DNA of 24,056 nucleotides, from IMG/VR virus record IMGVR_UViG_3300010354_000649, positions 1 through 24,056 of that record; one strand, written 5' to 3'. Numbering within the stretch: position 1 is the first letter of the stretch; each line of letters opens with the position of its first letter. Source of the stretch: a virus. Position numbers and translations under genes: made by a program. The notes below the pieces were generated by a model. The model ran no database searches. It was given only the letters and a program-made list of their open reading frames with translations, and was not told where the DNA came from. Below are positions 1 to 6,459 of the stretch, piece after piece.

Positions 1-440
1 CCCTTCCAATGACTTTTTCCAACACAGACAAGTTCATCATTTTCATCAAACTTCCAGTGTTGAAATGGTGGAAAGTTTACACGATCGTGTCCATCTGCTT
101 CAGTTTTTTGATTCTTTTTTCGTGTTTTATTCACAGGAATGTGTTCATAGGTCATAATCCTAAATACTAGATCAGTTTTAGCCATTTTTTTATAATCAAC
201 TTCACATTCGGCTAGTTTAACTTTTTCCCCTGCCTCTTTTAATCTAGCATATTCTTGATCACCCATACGTTTGGCACGATTTCTTTTCGCTTCAGCTATG
301 GTTCTTATATTAATTTTGTCTAAACTGGGTAAAATAATATCGTATTGATTGTATTCTGGTTTAGAATAACTGCTATAAGTGTTTTTACTCTTGTGTATTT
401 CTTCTAACAAATCTTTGTTATTAAGATAATTTACAGTCAT
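1..440 (-). CDS. Phage protein of unknown function, 5' part (runs off left edge)
   Basis: Reading the minus strand from an ATG at 440-438 gives 146 codons without a stop up to the window edge, so the C-terminus is missing. The protein begins MTVNYLNNKDLLEEIHKSK. A basic, probably helical stretch rich in K, R and A follows at about residues 60-90, then a VFRIMTYEHIP block and an NFPPFQHW block at about 124-131. A purine-rich ribosome binding site (GAGGAGA, minus strand of 451-457) lies 10 nt before the ATG, and a sigma70-like promoter lies just upstream. I do not recognise a catalytic domain. The opening 'YLNNKDLLEEI' loosely recalls the start of T4 late sigma factor gp55, but nothing after it looks like a sigma region. 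From memory only, the NFPPF block occurs in hypothetical proteins of marine T4-like phages. Its promoter type and opposite orientation suggest expression separate from the late structural genes. Confidence 0.8.
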   Translation of the reverse strand, partial: MTVNYLNNKDLLEEIHKSKNTYSSYSKPEYNQYDIILPSLDKINIRTIAEAKRNRAKRMGDQEYARLKEAGEKVKLAECEVDYKKMAKTDLVFRIMTYEHIPVNKTRKKNQKTEADGHDRVNFPPFQHWKFDENDELVCVGKSHWK

Positions 441-462
441 TTGTAATAATTCTCCTCATGTT

Positions 463-491
463 ATTATAAACTACGCACATTTGAAAGTCAA
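463..491 (-). promoter_or_regulatory. Sigma70-type (early-like) promoter for the minus-strand gene
   Basis: On the minus strand a TTGACT box (486-491) is separated by exactly 17 bp from a perfect TATAAT box (463-468). This is 11 of 12 matches to the sigma70 consensus with ideal spacing. Transcription would start near 456-457, giving a leader of only about 17 nt that begins at the GAGGAGA ribosome binding site. The host RNA polymerase could use it without phage factors. Confidence 0.75.
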
Positions 492-498
492 ATAAATA
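491..498 (+). promoter_or_regulatory. T4-late-like promoter box AATAAATA for the baseplate operon
   Basis: AATAAATA matches the T4 late -10 element TATAAATA at 7 of 8 positions. It sits 7 nt before the ribosome binding site of the first plus-strand gene. Initiation about 6 nt downstream would give a leader of roughly 14 nt. The same 8-mer recurs in the only other gap of the operon (6435-6442). The box lies inside the perfect inverted repeat CAAATA-AA-TATTTG (489-502) and touches the -35 box of the divergent promoter. A weaker alternative is TATAAACT at 465-472. Confidence 0.55.
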
Positions 499-505
499 TT
501 TGCCA

Positions 506-512
506 AAGGGGA
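506..512 (+). promoter_or_regulatory. Ribosome binding site fixing the start at 518
   Basis: AAGGGGA lies 5 nt upstream of ATG 518. A longer frame could begin at TTG 500, but that codon is upstream of the ribosome binding site and would place the site inside the coding sequence, so 518 is preferred. Confidence 0.8.
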
Positions 513-517
513 ATAAA

Positions 518-1534
518 ATGAGCCTAATTTCAAATATTGCCAGTGCTGCTATTGGGGCCACTGTAGGTAATTTAGTAGGTGGCCTAGCTGGTGCAGCCAA
601 CAGTCTAACAGGTGGCCTAGCTGGTGCAGCAGGTGGCTTAATGAGTGCTCTAAGAAGTAAAAATATACCCATTAATGCTGAAAATTTTATTCCCAAGGAA
701 GTAACAACGGCCCAGATTGGATCTGATGGTGATCCAAAAGATTGGAGGGTACGTCTCAGCTTTCCCTCCAGTGTCGCTCCATTTCAAAATTCACCTTTAT
801 TTAAGCCTTTACAAGAAGCAGGAGGGTTAATTTTTCCCTATACACCAACTATCAGTATCAGCAGTGTTGCTAATTACAGTGAAACACCCATAACGCACAA
901 CAATTTTCAATTCGTAAGTTTCAATGCAAGTAAGGTAAATGAAATCAGTGTTAGTGGTGAGTTTTTTGTAGAAGATGCAGTTCAAGCTCAATACTGGTTA
1001 TCATGTGTTCATTTCTTACGCAGTGTGACCAAAATGTTTACAGGTGATAGTAGTTTAAGTGGTAATCCACCTGTGATTTTATATTTCAATGCCTATGGAG
1101 ATTATGTTTTTAAGGATATACCTGTAGTGGTAAGAAGTTTTAGTATGACTTTACCCAAGGAAGTTGATTATATAACAACTAACATGACCAACCCAAAAGC
1201 TGGATCAGCAGGCGGCTTTGCTGATCCCACGAGCAGTCTAGCAGATACAGCCAGTCAAATAGCAGGTGTGGCCAGTGCATTTGGAGCTACAAAGGCTGCT
1301 AATGCTTTAAAAACGGTCAGCAATGTGGCCAATTTAGTAGGTGGATTAACAAGTATAGCTAATAAAACTTTAGCACCTAGTGGTAGTGGTACAGCAGGAG
1401 CAGATGATAGTCATGTTCCAACTCAAAGTACATTAACTTTAAGCCTATTACCCATTTATAGTAGAAATAGAATAAGAAAATTTACACTAGATGACTTTGT
1501 GTCTGGCAAATACGTAAAGGATGGGTTCATTTAA
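518..1534 (+). CDS. Baseplate/tail-tube junction protein, gp48/gp54-like
   Basis: The predicted protein has 338 residues, close to T4 gp48 (364) and gp54 (320), the baseplate proteins that cap or initiate the tail tube. It begins with a Gly/Ala-rich hydrophobic stretch (about residues 4-45) containing the duplicated segment GGLAGAA. Next comes a tube-like beta-rich core with SVSGEFFVEDAVQAQYWL and, near residue 189, a block YFNAYGDYVFKDIPVVV followed by MTLPKEVDYI. A second Ala/Gly/Ser-rich low-complexity segment (about 230-300) precedes a C-terminal block TLTLSLLPIYSRNRIRKF and DDFVSGKYVKDGFI. This core and tail pattern resembles tube-cap/initiator proteins of marine T4-like phages. I cannot decide between gp48 and gp54 by eye. 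It overlaps gp53 by one base (TAATG), so the two are probably translationally coupled. Start chosen from the AAGGGGA ribosome binding site. Confidence 0.7.
   Translation: MSLISNIASAAIGATVGNLVGGLAGAANSLTGGLAGAAGGLMSALRSKNIPINAENFIPKEVTTAQIGSDGDPKDWRVRLSFPSSVAPFQNSPLFKPLQEAGGLIFPYTPTISISSVANYSETPITHNNFQFVSFNASKVNEISVSGEFFVEDAVQAQYWLSCVHFLRSVTKMFTGDSSLSGNPPVILYFNAYGDYVFKDIPVVVRSFSMTLPKEVDYITTNMTNPKAGSAGGFADPTSSLADTASQIAGVASAFGATKAANALKTVSNVANLVGGLTSIANKTLAPSGSGTAGADDSHVPTQSTLTLSLLPIYSRNRIRKFTLDDFVSGKYVKDGFI
577..630 (+). repeat. 21-bp in-frame direct repeat (577-597 and 610-630)
   Basis: AGGTGGCCTAGCTGGTGCAGC occurs twice with identical sequence, 33 bp apart start to start, so the repeat is in frame (11 codons). 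It encodes the duplicated GGLAGAA segment of the N-terminal Gly/Ala region. Identity at the wobble positions as well suggests a recent duplication or gene-conversion event. Confidence 0.9.
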
Positions 1535-1836
1535 TGGTAGCTAGATATAATTCAACCAGTCCTTATCAAGATACAAAAATAACAAAAAACTATCTTGATA
1601 TATTGACTATAAGACCTGTTAGTGCTGAAAGTGATGATTTTTTATATACCATAGAAAGTCAATATGCTTTAAGACCAGATTTATTGGCCTTTGATCTTTA
1701 TGGCAGTCATCATTTATGGTGGGTATTCATACAAAGGAATTTAGATGTATTGCAAGATCCTATTTTTGATTTTGTACCAGGTGTACAAATATATCTACCA
1801 AAAAAGAGCAGTTTGTTTAAAGTATTAGGAGCCTAA
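1534..1836 (+). CDS. 53: Baseplate wedge protein gp53 (short form)
   Basis: This 100-residue protein carries the gp53 signature: an N-terminal motif with two aromatic residues (MVARYNSTSPYQ), then YALRPDLLAFDLYGSHHLWW at about residues 44-63, and DFVPGVQIYLPKK near the C-terminus. In T4, gp53 joins neighbouring wedges and is about 196 residues, so this copy corresponds to roughly half of it and lacks any further C-terminal domain. Its ATG overlaps the preceding TAA (TAATG), with a modest AAAGGA site at 1516-1521, 12 nt upstream. The next gene follows with no spacer. Identification rests on the motif and on the gp53-hub-gp5-gp25-gp6 neighbourhood. Confidence 0.85.
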   Translation: MVARYNSTSPYQDTKITKNYLDILTIRPVSAESDDFLYTIESQYALRPDLLAFDLYGSHHLWWVFIQRNLDVLQDPIFDFVPGVQIYLPKKSSLFKVLGA

Positions 1837-4353
1837 ATGAGTGTTTTGAAAAATGCCCTAAAAGCTACTATAGCCACAGCAGCAGTTGGTGCAGTGGCCA
1901 ACCAACTAAAAAATGTAAATCCTGTAAGCGATTTAAAAAATGCTGCATCTACTCTTTCAGGTGGTTTAGATAAACTCAAAGCAGGCTTGAATATTGATAC
2001 TAGTCAATTAACAAGTAAAATAGCTGGTCAAGTCCCAACAGGATTCGACGTAGGTGAGGTTGGTGGATTTTTTAAAGTTCCTACACGTAAGTTGAGCATC
2101 GATCTTAAAGATGAAAATATTGTAGAAACAAATATTAAAAAATTACCTTTGGCAAATGTTTTAAGAAACTATGCAAGTGTTAACTACGTTTGGACTTTAA
2201 GTGTTTTAAGTCCATTTGCTTGTAATTTTCCAGATGAAACTTATAAAAAAGGTGAATTGGGAGATATTATTCTACGTAGCGGTGGTGGTGATCCAGAAAA
2301 TAGAGTAAGCCTTAAAAATTACGGTTATAGCGGCGAAGCTAGAATGGATCATAATCCTGATGGCAAATTTGATTTTTATATTGATAATGTCAAAATACAG
2401 AGTGTTATAGGACTAGATCAAAATACTAAAAATACCAATGCGTCCACTTTACAATTTAATGTTTTTGAACCATACAGTTTAGGATTATTCTTCCAAAGTT
2501 TACAAATGGCAGCTGCTAATAATGGTTATGAAAATTGGGTAATAATGCCTGTGCTATTAACTTTAGAATTTAAAGGACATTATGGACCAGATCAGCAAAT
2601 GGTTGATAGTGCTGTTACCAAAAGACATTTTCCATTAAAAATTACTAACATAGATTTACAGGTTACAGATAGAGGCAGTCAATATGCCTGTCAAGCTGTA
2701 GCATGGAATGATGAAGCATATAGTGATACTATAAGTAGAACAAGAGTTGATCTACAAATACAGGGTAAAACAGTACAAGAAATGTTACAAAGTGGACCTT
2801 ACAGTGTACAAAGTATTCTAAATGATCAACTATTAGAACAGGCTATAAAAAATAAAGTACCTGTAGCAGACAGAATAGTAATTTTATTTCCAACAGATAC
2901 AAGTAGTAAACGAAATACTGATAGTACTGATGATACCAGCAGTCCAAAAAGTGCTACAGCTAACCCTAATGCCAAAAAACAAAATGTTATGAAAAAATTA
3001 GGATTAGAACTGGCCAACGATGGATACAATTATGTACAAAAAGATAATGTAAACAATGTTGGTACAGCATCAATGGGGTTTACGGATCGTAAAAAAGCAG
3101 AAGGTGTATTTGGTAAAGACAATCTTGTATGGGATGAAAAGAAACAAGTATTTCAAAGAGGCAATATAGAACTTAATACAACTATGGGCAAAGCCGAATT
3201 TAAACAAGGTAGTATGATACCAAATATTATTATTGAAATTATTACCAGTAGCAATTATGGTATTGAAGCTTTACAGCCCAGTAATATAGTAAAGGGTAAA
3301 GTTAAATGGTTTAAAATAGATAGTCAAAGTTATATAATTGACACAGATGCTAATATTCCAAAAACTGCACGTATGCCAATGGTCACTGTTTTTAGGATTA
3401 TACCTTTTGAGGTAGATAAATCAAGATTTCAAGCAGCTAAAGACAAACCTGAACATGCTCCAGAAGTTGCTAAAACAAGTTTGAAGACTTATGACTATTA
3501 TTATACAGGACAAAATACAGAAATATTAGATTTTCAAGTAAAATTTGCTACAACATTTTATAAAGCGACCACTGCTGATAGTGGTATTAATAATGAGGAT
3601 GCTAGACAACGTGATAAAAATGCTGTAGTAGCAACACCTACAACCCCCGTCATATCTAATGGTAAAGTCACTAATTTTAGACGTAAGGAAGACGGTAGTA
3701 TATATGATGCCACGGATGAATATAAGCAAGGCAAGCATGGTAATACTAAAATTAATGATGCTGCAACTAAAGTATTGATACAGGCAGATCAACTCAAACC
3801 CAAGCGTAATGGAGGTGGTGTAACAACACAGGACACAGGCACATTGATTGCAAAACAATTTAATGATGCCATTAATAGTGCTGGTGATATGATTACTGTT
3901 AATATGAAAATTTTAGGTGATCCTTTCTTTTTAGGTGATAGTGGATTTGGTAATTACACTGCTCAAGGAACTGAAAATCCTGCTATCACAGCAGATGGAA
4001 CAATAAATCATCAGCGTAGTGAAGTTTTTATTACAATTAATTTTAAAAATCCAACAGACATAAGTGGAAATTTATATAAATTCCCTGGTCCTAATACCGT
4101 TAATACAATAAGTGGATTATACAGAGTAAACACGTTGGAAAGTTATTTTGATCGTGGTATGTTTACACAAAATTTAGATTTAAGTAGAATGCCAAATCTT
4201 GATAGTGCCTCAAAAGCTTCAGGTAGTGGTGCTTTTGTAGGGGAATATGAGGATGCTGCTCCAGCTACTGATACTCCATCTGAAATGGCAGGTGGTACAC
4301 CACCACTATCAGATGCTGATCTAACAGTATATCCAGAAGATGGAGTGATCTAA
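1837..4353 (+). CDS. Large baseplate hub-like structural protein
   Basis: This is an 838-residue protein between gp53 and gp5. The N-terminus is Ala-rich and hydrophobic (ALKATIATAAVGAVANQL), like that of the first gene of the operon. A structured region follows, with FEPYSLGLFFQSLQ (residues 211-223), LLTLEFKGH (about 240-248) and RHFPLKITNIDLQVTDRG. A polar linker rich in S, T, D and K (about 350-385) is followed by a second half that ends with GDMITVNMKILGDPFF (about 684-699) and SGLYRVNTLESYFDRGMF. The GDP.. and 'GLY.V...S.F..G.F' pattern near the end resembles the terminal beta domains of myophage hub proteins (T4 gp27 and relatives). Its position next to gp5 fits a gp5 partner in the central hub, but at 838 residues it is about twice the size of T4 gp27 (391). 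AGGAG at 1827-1831 lies 5 nt before the ATG. Its TAA overlaps the gp5 ATG. The hub role is inference; the structural role is firmer. Confidence 0.65.
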   Translation: MSVLKNALKATIATAAVGAVANQLKNVNPVSDLKNAASTLSGGLDKLKAGLNIDTSQLTSKIAGQVPTGFDVGEVGGFFKVPTRKLSIDLKDENIVETNIKKLPLANVLRNYASVNYVWTLSVLSPFACNFPDETYKKGELGDIILRSGGGDPENRVSLKNYGYSGEARMDHNPDGKFDFYIDNVKIQSVIGLDQNTKNTNASTLQFNVFEPYSLGLFFQSLQMAAANNGYENWVIMPVLLTLEFKGHYGPDQQMVDSAVTKRHFPLKITNIDLQVTDRGSQYACQAVAWNDEAYSDTISRTRVDLQIQGKTVQEMLQSGPYSVQSILNDQLLEQAIKNKVPVADRIVILFPTDTSSKRNTDSTDDTSSPKSATANPNAKKQNVMKKLGLELANDGYNYVQKDNVNNVGTASMGFTDRKKAEGVFGKDNLVWDEKKQVFQRGNIELNTTMGKAEFKQGSMIPNIIIEIITSSNYGIEALQPSNIVKGKVKWFKIDSQSYIIDTDANIPKTARMPMVTVFRIIPFEVDKSRFQAAKDKPEHAPEVAKTSLKTYDYYYTGQNTEILDFQVKFATTFYKATTADSGINNEDARQRDKNAVVATPTTPVISNGKVTNFRRKEDGSIYDATDEYKQGKHGNTKINDAATKVLIQADQLKPKRNGGGVTTQDTGTLIAKQFNDAINSAGDMITVNMKILGDPFFLGDSGFGNYTAQGTENPAITADGTINHQRSEVFITINFKNPTDISGNLYKFPGPNTVNTISGLYRVNTLESYFDRGMFTQNLDLSRMPNLDSASKASGSGAFVGEYEDAAPATDTPSEMAGGTPPLSDADLTVYPEDGVI

Positions 4354-5996
4354 TGCCAGAAATTAATAGATCAACTCTTGAAGGTGAAGGCACTAGTAAG
4401 GAAGATGGTCTTATATTAGCCATAGTTGTCAGTCATCTAGATCCTGATTATATGGGTAGTTTACAAGTAGAAAAATTAAGACAGGTTGGTAATGATCGTA
4501 AACGCACAGGACAATTGGCCACAGTAAAATATGTTAGTCCATTTTTAGGTGTTACTAGTGCAGAATTTAATTCAAATGAAAATACATTTGACGGTACTCA
4601 AAAAAGTTATGGCTTTTGGGCTATACCACCAGATGTAGGAACTACAGTTGTTTGTTTCTTTGTAGATGGAGATCCAGCCAGAGGTTATTACATAGGTAGC
4701 ATACAGGATAAAGATATGAACTTTATGATACCTGGTTATGCTGCCACAAGTTTTCATGCAGATGGTATAGAAGATCGTGTGCCGGTAGCTGAATATAATA
4801 AAAAAGCTGGCTTACCAATTAAAAAAGATACCACAAGAATTGAAAAACCACAACATCCTTTTACTGATGTACTAAAAGATCAAGGATTACTACGTGATGA
4901 CACAAGGGGTATAACAACTAGTAGTGCTCGTAGAGAGTGGCCCAGTGCTGTTATGGGTATAAGCACTCCAGGACCCTTGGATAAAGATGGCCCAAAAGGT
5001 AGAGTAGGTAAAAAAGAGAACGAAATTCTTAAAATGCCAGTGAGTAGATTAGGCGGATCTAGTTTTGTTATGGATGATGGTGATGATAAGTTTTTACGTA
5101 CTAAAAACGCCAGTGAAGGTCCACCTGAATATGCTGCTGTAGAAGATGGTGAAGTAAATGGTGATAGAACTTTACTACACAATGAACTAATAAGAATTCG
5201 TACAAGAACAGGTCATCAAATACTTTTACACAATACTGAAGATTTAATTTACATAGGCAATGCTCGTGGCACAGCTTGGATAGAGTTAACTAGTGATGGT
5301 AAAATGGACATTTATACAGAAGATAGTGTTAATGTCCATACAAAAAATGATTTTAACTTATATGCTGATCGTGATATAAACATGGAAGCAGGACGTAATT
5401 TTAATATCAAAGTAAAAGAAGAAATGCACACACAGGTTGGTAAAGACAGTATTTTAATTGTAGATGAAAATCAAAAAATACATATCAAAAAAGATGTAGA
5501 AATTAATTTTGATCAAAAACTAACGCACAAAGTCACAGGAGTCGTCAATATTAAATATGATGCGAACTATTTTCATTCTGTGGCTAGCAATTATCATATG
5601 ACTAGTGGGTCTGGTACATATATGACAGCAGGTACAACCAATGAAACTAACGCAGGTAATTCAATTATAGAAACTGCTGGTGTTATTCATATGAATGGGC
5701 CCAATGCTGCAACAGCCACAGCGGCTACTCCTGTAGATCCACCTAAAGAGCTTAAAACTCATAGCGTGCCTGATCAGGAAGGTGCAGAGCTACTAAAAAC
5801 AATTATGCGTAGATTACCCATTAAGGAGCCATGGTGCCATCATGAAAATTTAGACCCAGTCGAGTTTAAGCCTGATAAAACAGATCGTGATGTAGATGGT
5901 AGATATGAAGAAAACAGTGAAAGCATATTAAAAATTCCAGATTATTTCAAAAAATATACAACAAAGTATGACACTTTTAGTAAGGTAAAATCATAA
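4353..5996 (+). CDS. 5: Baseplate central spike gp5, without a lysozyme domain
   Basis: The 547-residue protein has an N-terminal OB-fold typical of gp5/VgrG spikes: AIVVSHLDPDYMGSLQV at about 24-40, then GFWAIPPDVGTTVVCFF and GDPARGYYIGSI at about 87-117. A C-terminal triple-stranded beta-helix is shown by about 15 octad repeats at residues 326-445. The region between (about 120-325) shows no T4-lysozyme-like block with its catalytic Glu and substrate motifs; instead it has a polar linker and a conserved-looking segment (ELIRIRTRTGHQILLHNTE). T4 gp5 is 575 residues including its lysozyme, so the length here comes from other sequence. After the helix there is an IHMNGP turn and a C-terminal tail RRLPIKEPWCHHENLDP (about 486-502), also familiar from marine phage spikes. 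It is the membrane-piercing needle of the baseplate. ATG overlaps the previous TAA, with GGAG at 4342-4345. Confidence 0.88.
   Translation: MPEINRSTLEGEGTSKEDGLILAIVVSHLDPDYMGSLQVEKLRQVGNDRKRTGQLATVKYVSPFLGVTSAEFNSNENTFDGTQKSYGFWAIPPDVGTTVVCFFVDGDPARGYYIGSIQDKDMNFMIPGYAATSFHADGIEDRVPVAEYNKKAGLPIKKDTTRIEKPQHPFTDVLKDQGLLRDDTRGITTSSARREWPSAVMGISTPGPLDKDGPKGRVGKKENEILKMPVSRLGGSSFVMDDGDDKFLRTKNASEGPPEYAAVEDGEVNGDRTLLHNELIRIRTRTGHQILLHNTEDLIYIGNARGTAWIELTSDGKMDIYTEDSVNVHTKNDFNLYADRDINMEAGRNFNIKVKEEMHTQVGKDSILIVDENQKIHIKKDVEINFDQKLTHKVTGVVNIKYDANYFHSVASNYHMTSGSGTYMTAGTTNETNAGNSIIETAGVIHMNGPNAATATAATPVDPPKELKTHSVPDQEGAELLKTIMRRLPIKEPWCHHENLDPVEFKPDKTDRDVDGRYEENSESILKIPDYFKKYTTKYDTFSKVKS
5328..5687 (+). 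repeat. About 15 octad repeats encoding the gp5 beta-helix
   Basis: Residues 326-445 of gp5 can be written as consecutive eight-residue units, for example FNLYADRD, INMEAGRN, FNIKVKEE, MHTQVGKD, SILIVDEN, QKIHIKKD, VEINFDQK and VNIKYDAN. Alternating hydrophobic positions are followed by a charged or small turn in each unit. This is the pattern of the intertwined trimeric beta-helix of T4 gp5. The DNA itself is not repetitive, so the repeat is old. Confidence 0.85.
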
Positions 5997-6436
5997 TGAG
6001 CATTCAGAGATTATATGAAAATACTGTGGTTAAAGGCGATAATAGAAAAGCCAAACCACCCTTGCCTAGAACATATAGGGGATTTAGCACTATAAGTCCA
6101 GACAGCGAAAACTTTACACTTTATGATCTTTCACTTATCAAGCAGGATTTACTCAATCATTTTCATATAAGACAGGGTGAAAAACTTAATGATCCCACAT
6201 TCGGCACTATAATTTGGGACCTAATTTTTGAACCATTAACACAAGATGTAAAACAATTAGTTCTAGATAACGTGACAACTATAATAAATTATGATCCAAG
6301 GGTTCAGGCTAACAGTATAATCGTAAGCAGTTATCAAACAGGCATACAAATTGAGTGTGAATTAACCTATTTGCCCTATAATGTTAGTGAGAAAATACAG
6401 TTTAGATTTGATCAAAGTTTGGGTTTGATAGGTTAA
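5996..6436 (+). CDS. 25: Baseplate wedge protein gp25
   Basis: The 146-residue protein (T4 gp25 is 132) belongs to the gpW/gp25 family of wedge proteins that start sheath assembly. The diagnostic pattern is HIRQGEKLNDPTFGT at residues 57-71 (the 'R.GE....P.FG' core), followed by LIFEPLTQDV and the INYDPRV block at about 97-103. A variable N-terminal extension is rich in Pro and basic residues (about 10-30). ATG overlaps the gp5 TAA (TAATG), with AAGG at 5982-5985, 10 nt upstream. The gene ends in a tandem stop (TAA TAA, 6434-6439), followed by the only non-trivial gap of the operon. Confidence 0.92.
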   Translation: MSIQRLYENTVVKGDNRKAKPPLPRTYRGFSTISPDSENFTLYDLSLIKQDLLNHFHIRQGEKLNDPTFGTIIWDLIFEPLTQDVKQLVLDNVTTIINYDPRVQANSIIVSSYQTGIQIECELTYLPYNVSEKIQFRFDQSLGLIG

Positions 6437-6455
6437 TAAATAAAAAATAAGGAAG
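6435..6455 (+). promoter_or_regulatory. Late-like AATAAATA box plus ribosome binding site before gp6
   Basis: The gp25-gp6 gap contains AATAAATA (6435-6442), identical to the box before the first gene of the operon, followed 6 nt later by AAGGAAG (6449-6455), 4 nt before ATG 6460. If the box works as a late -10 element, the transcript would begin near 6448, at the ribosome binding site. It may be a booster promoter for gp6 and the giant gene. The box alone could occur by chance in AT-rich DNA; its matched placement at both gaps is what makes it notable. Confidence 0.5.
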
Positions 6456-6459
6456 TTTT

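Noticed and set aside
1-440. Late sigma factor gp55
   Set aside because: Only the opening YLNNKDLLEEI resembles it; the rest lacks sigma region 2-like sequence.
500-517. TTG at 500 as the start of the first plus-strand gene
   Set aside because: The ribosome binding site AAGGGGA lies downstream of TTG 500 and at the right distance from ATG 518.
441-517. Bidirectional terminator in the divergent region
   Set aside because: The only inverted repeat (489-502) is AT-rich with a 2-base loop and no U-tract, and both flanking genes point away from it.
577-630. 21-bp direct repeat as an attachment site or CRISPR-like repeat
   Set aside because: Only two copies, in frame within a Gly/Ala coding segment, with no integrase or cas-like gene in the window.
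421-696. Minus-strand open frame of 91 codons across the intergenic region
   Set aside because: It is antisense to the Gly/Ala-rich start of the first plus-strand gene, has a low-complexity Pro/Ala product and no ribosome binding site.
2826-5182. Several minus-strand open frames of 61-110 codons inside the hub and gp5 genes
   Set aside because: They are antisense to clearly recognisable structural genes and have no ribosome binding site or recognisable motif.
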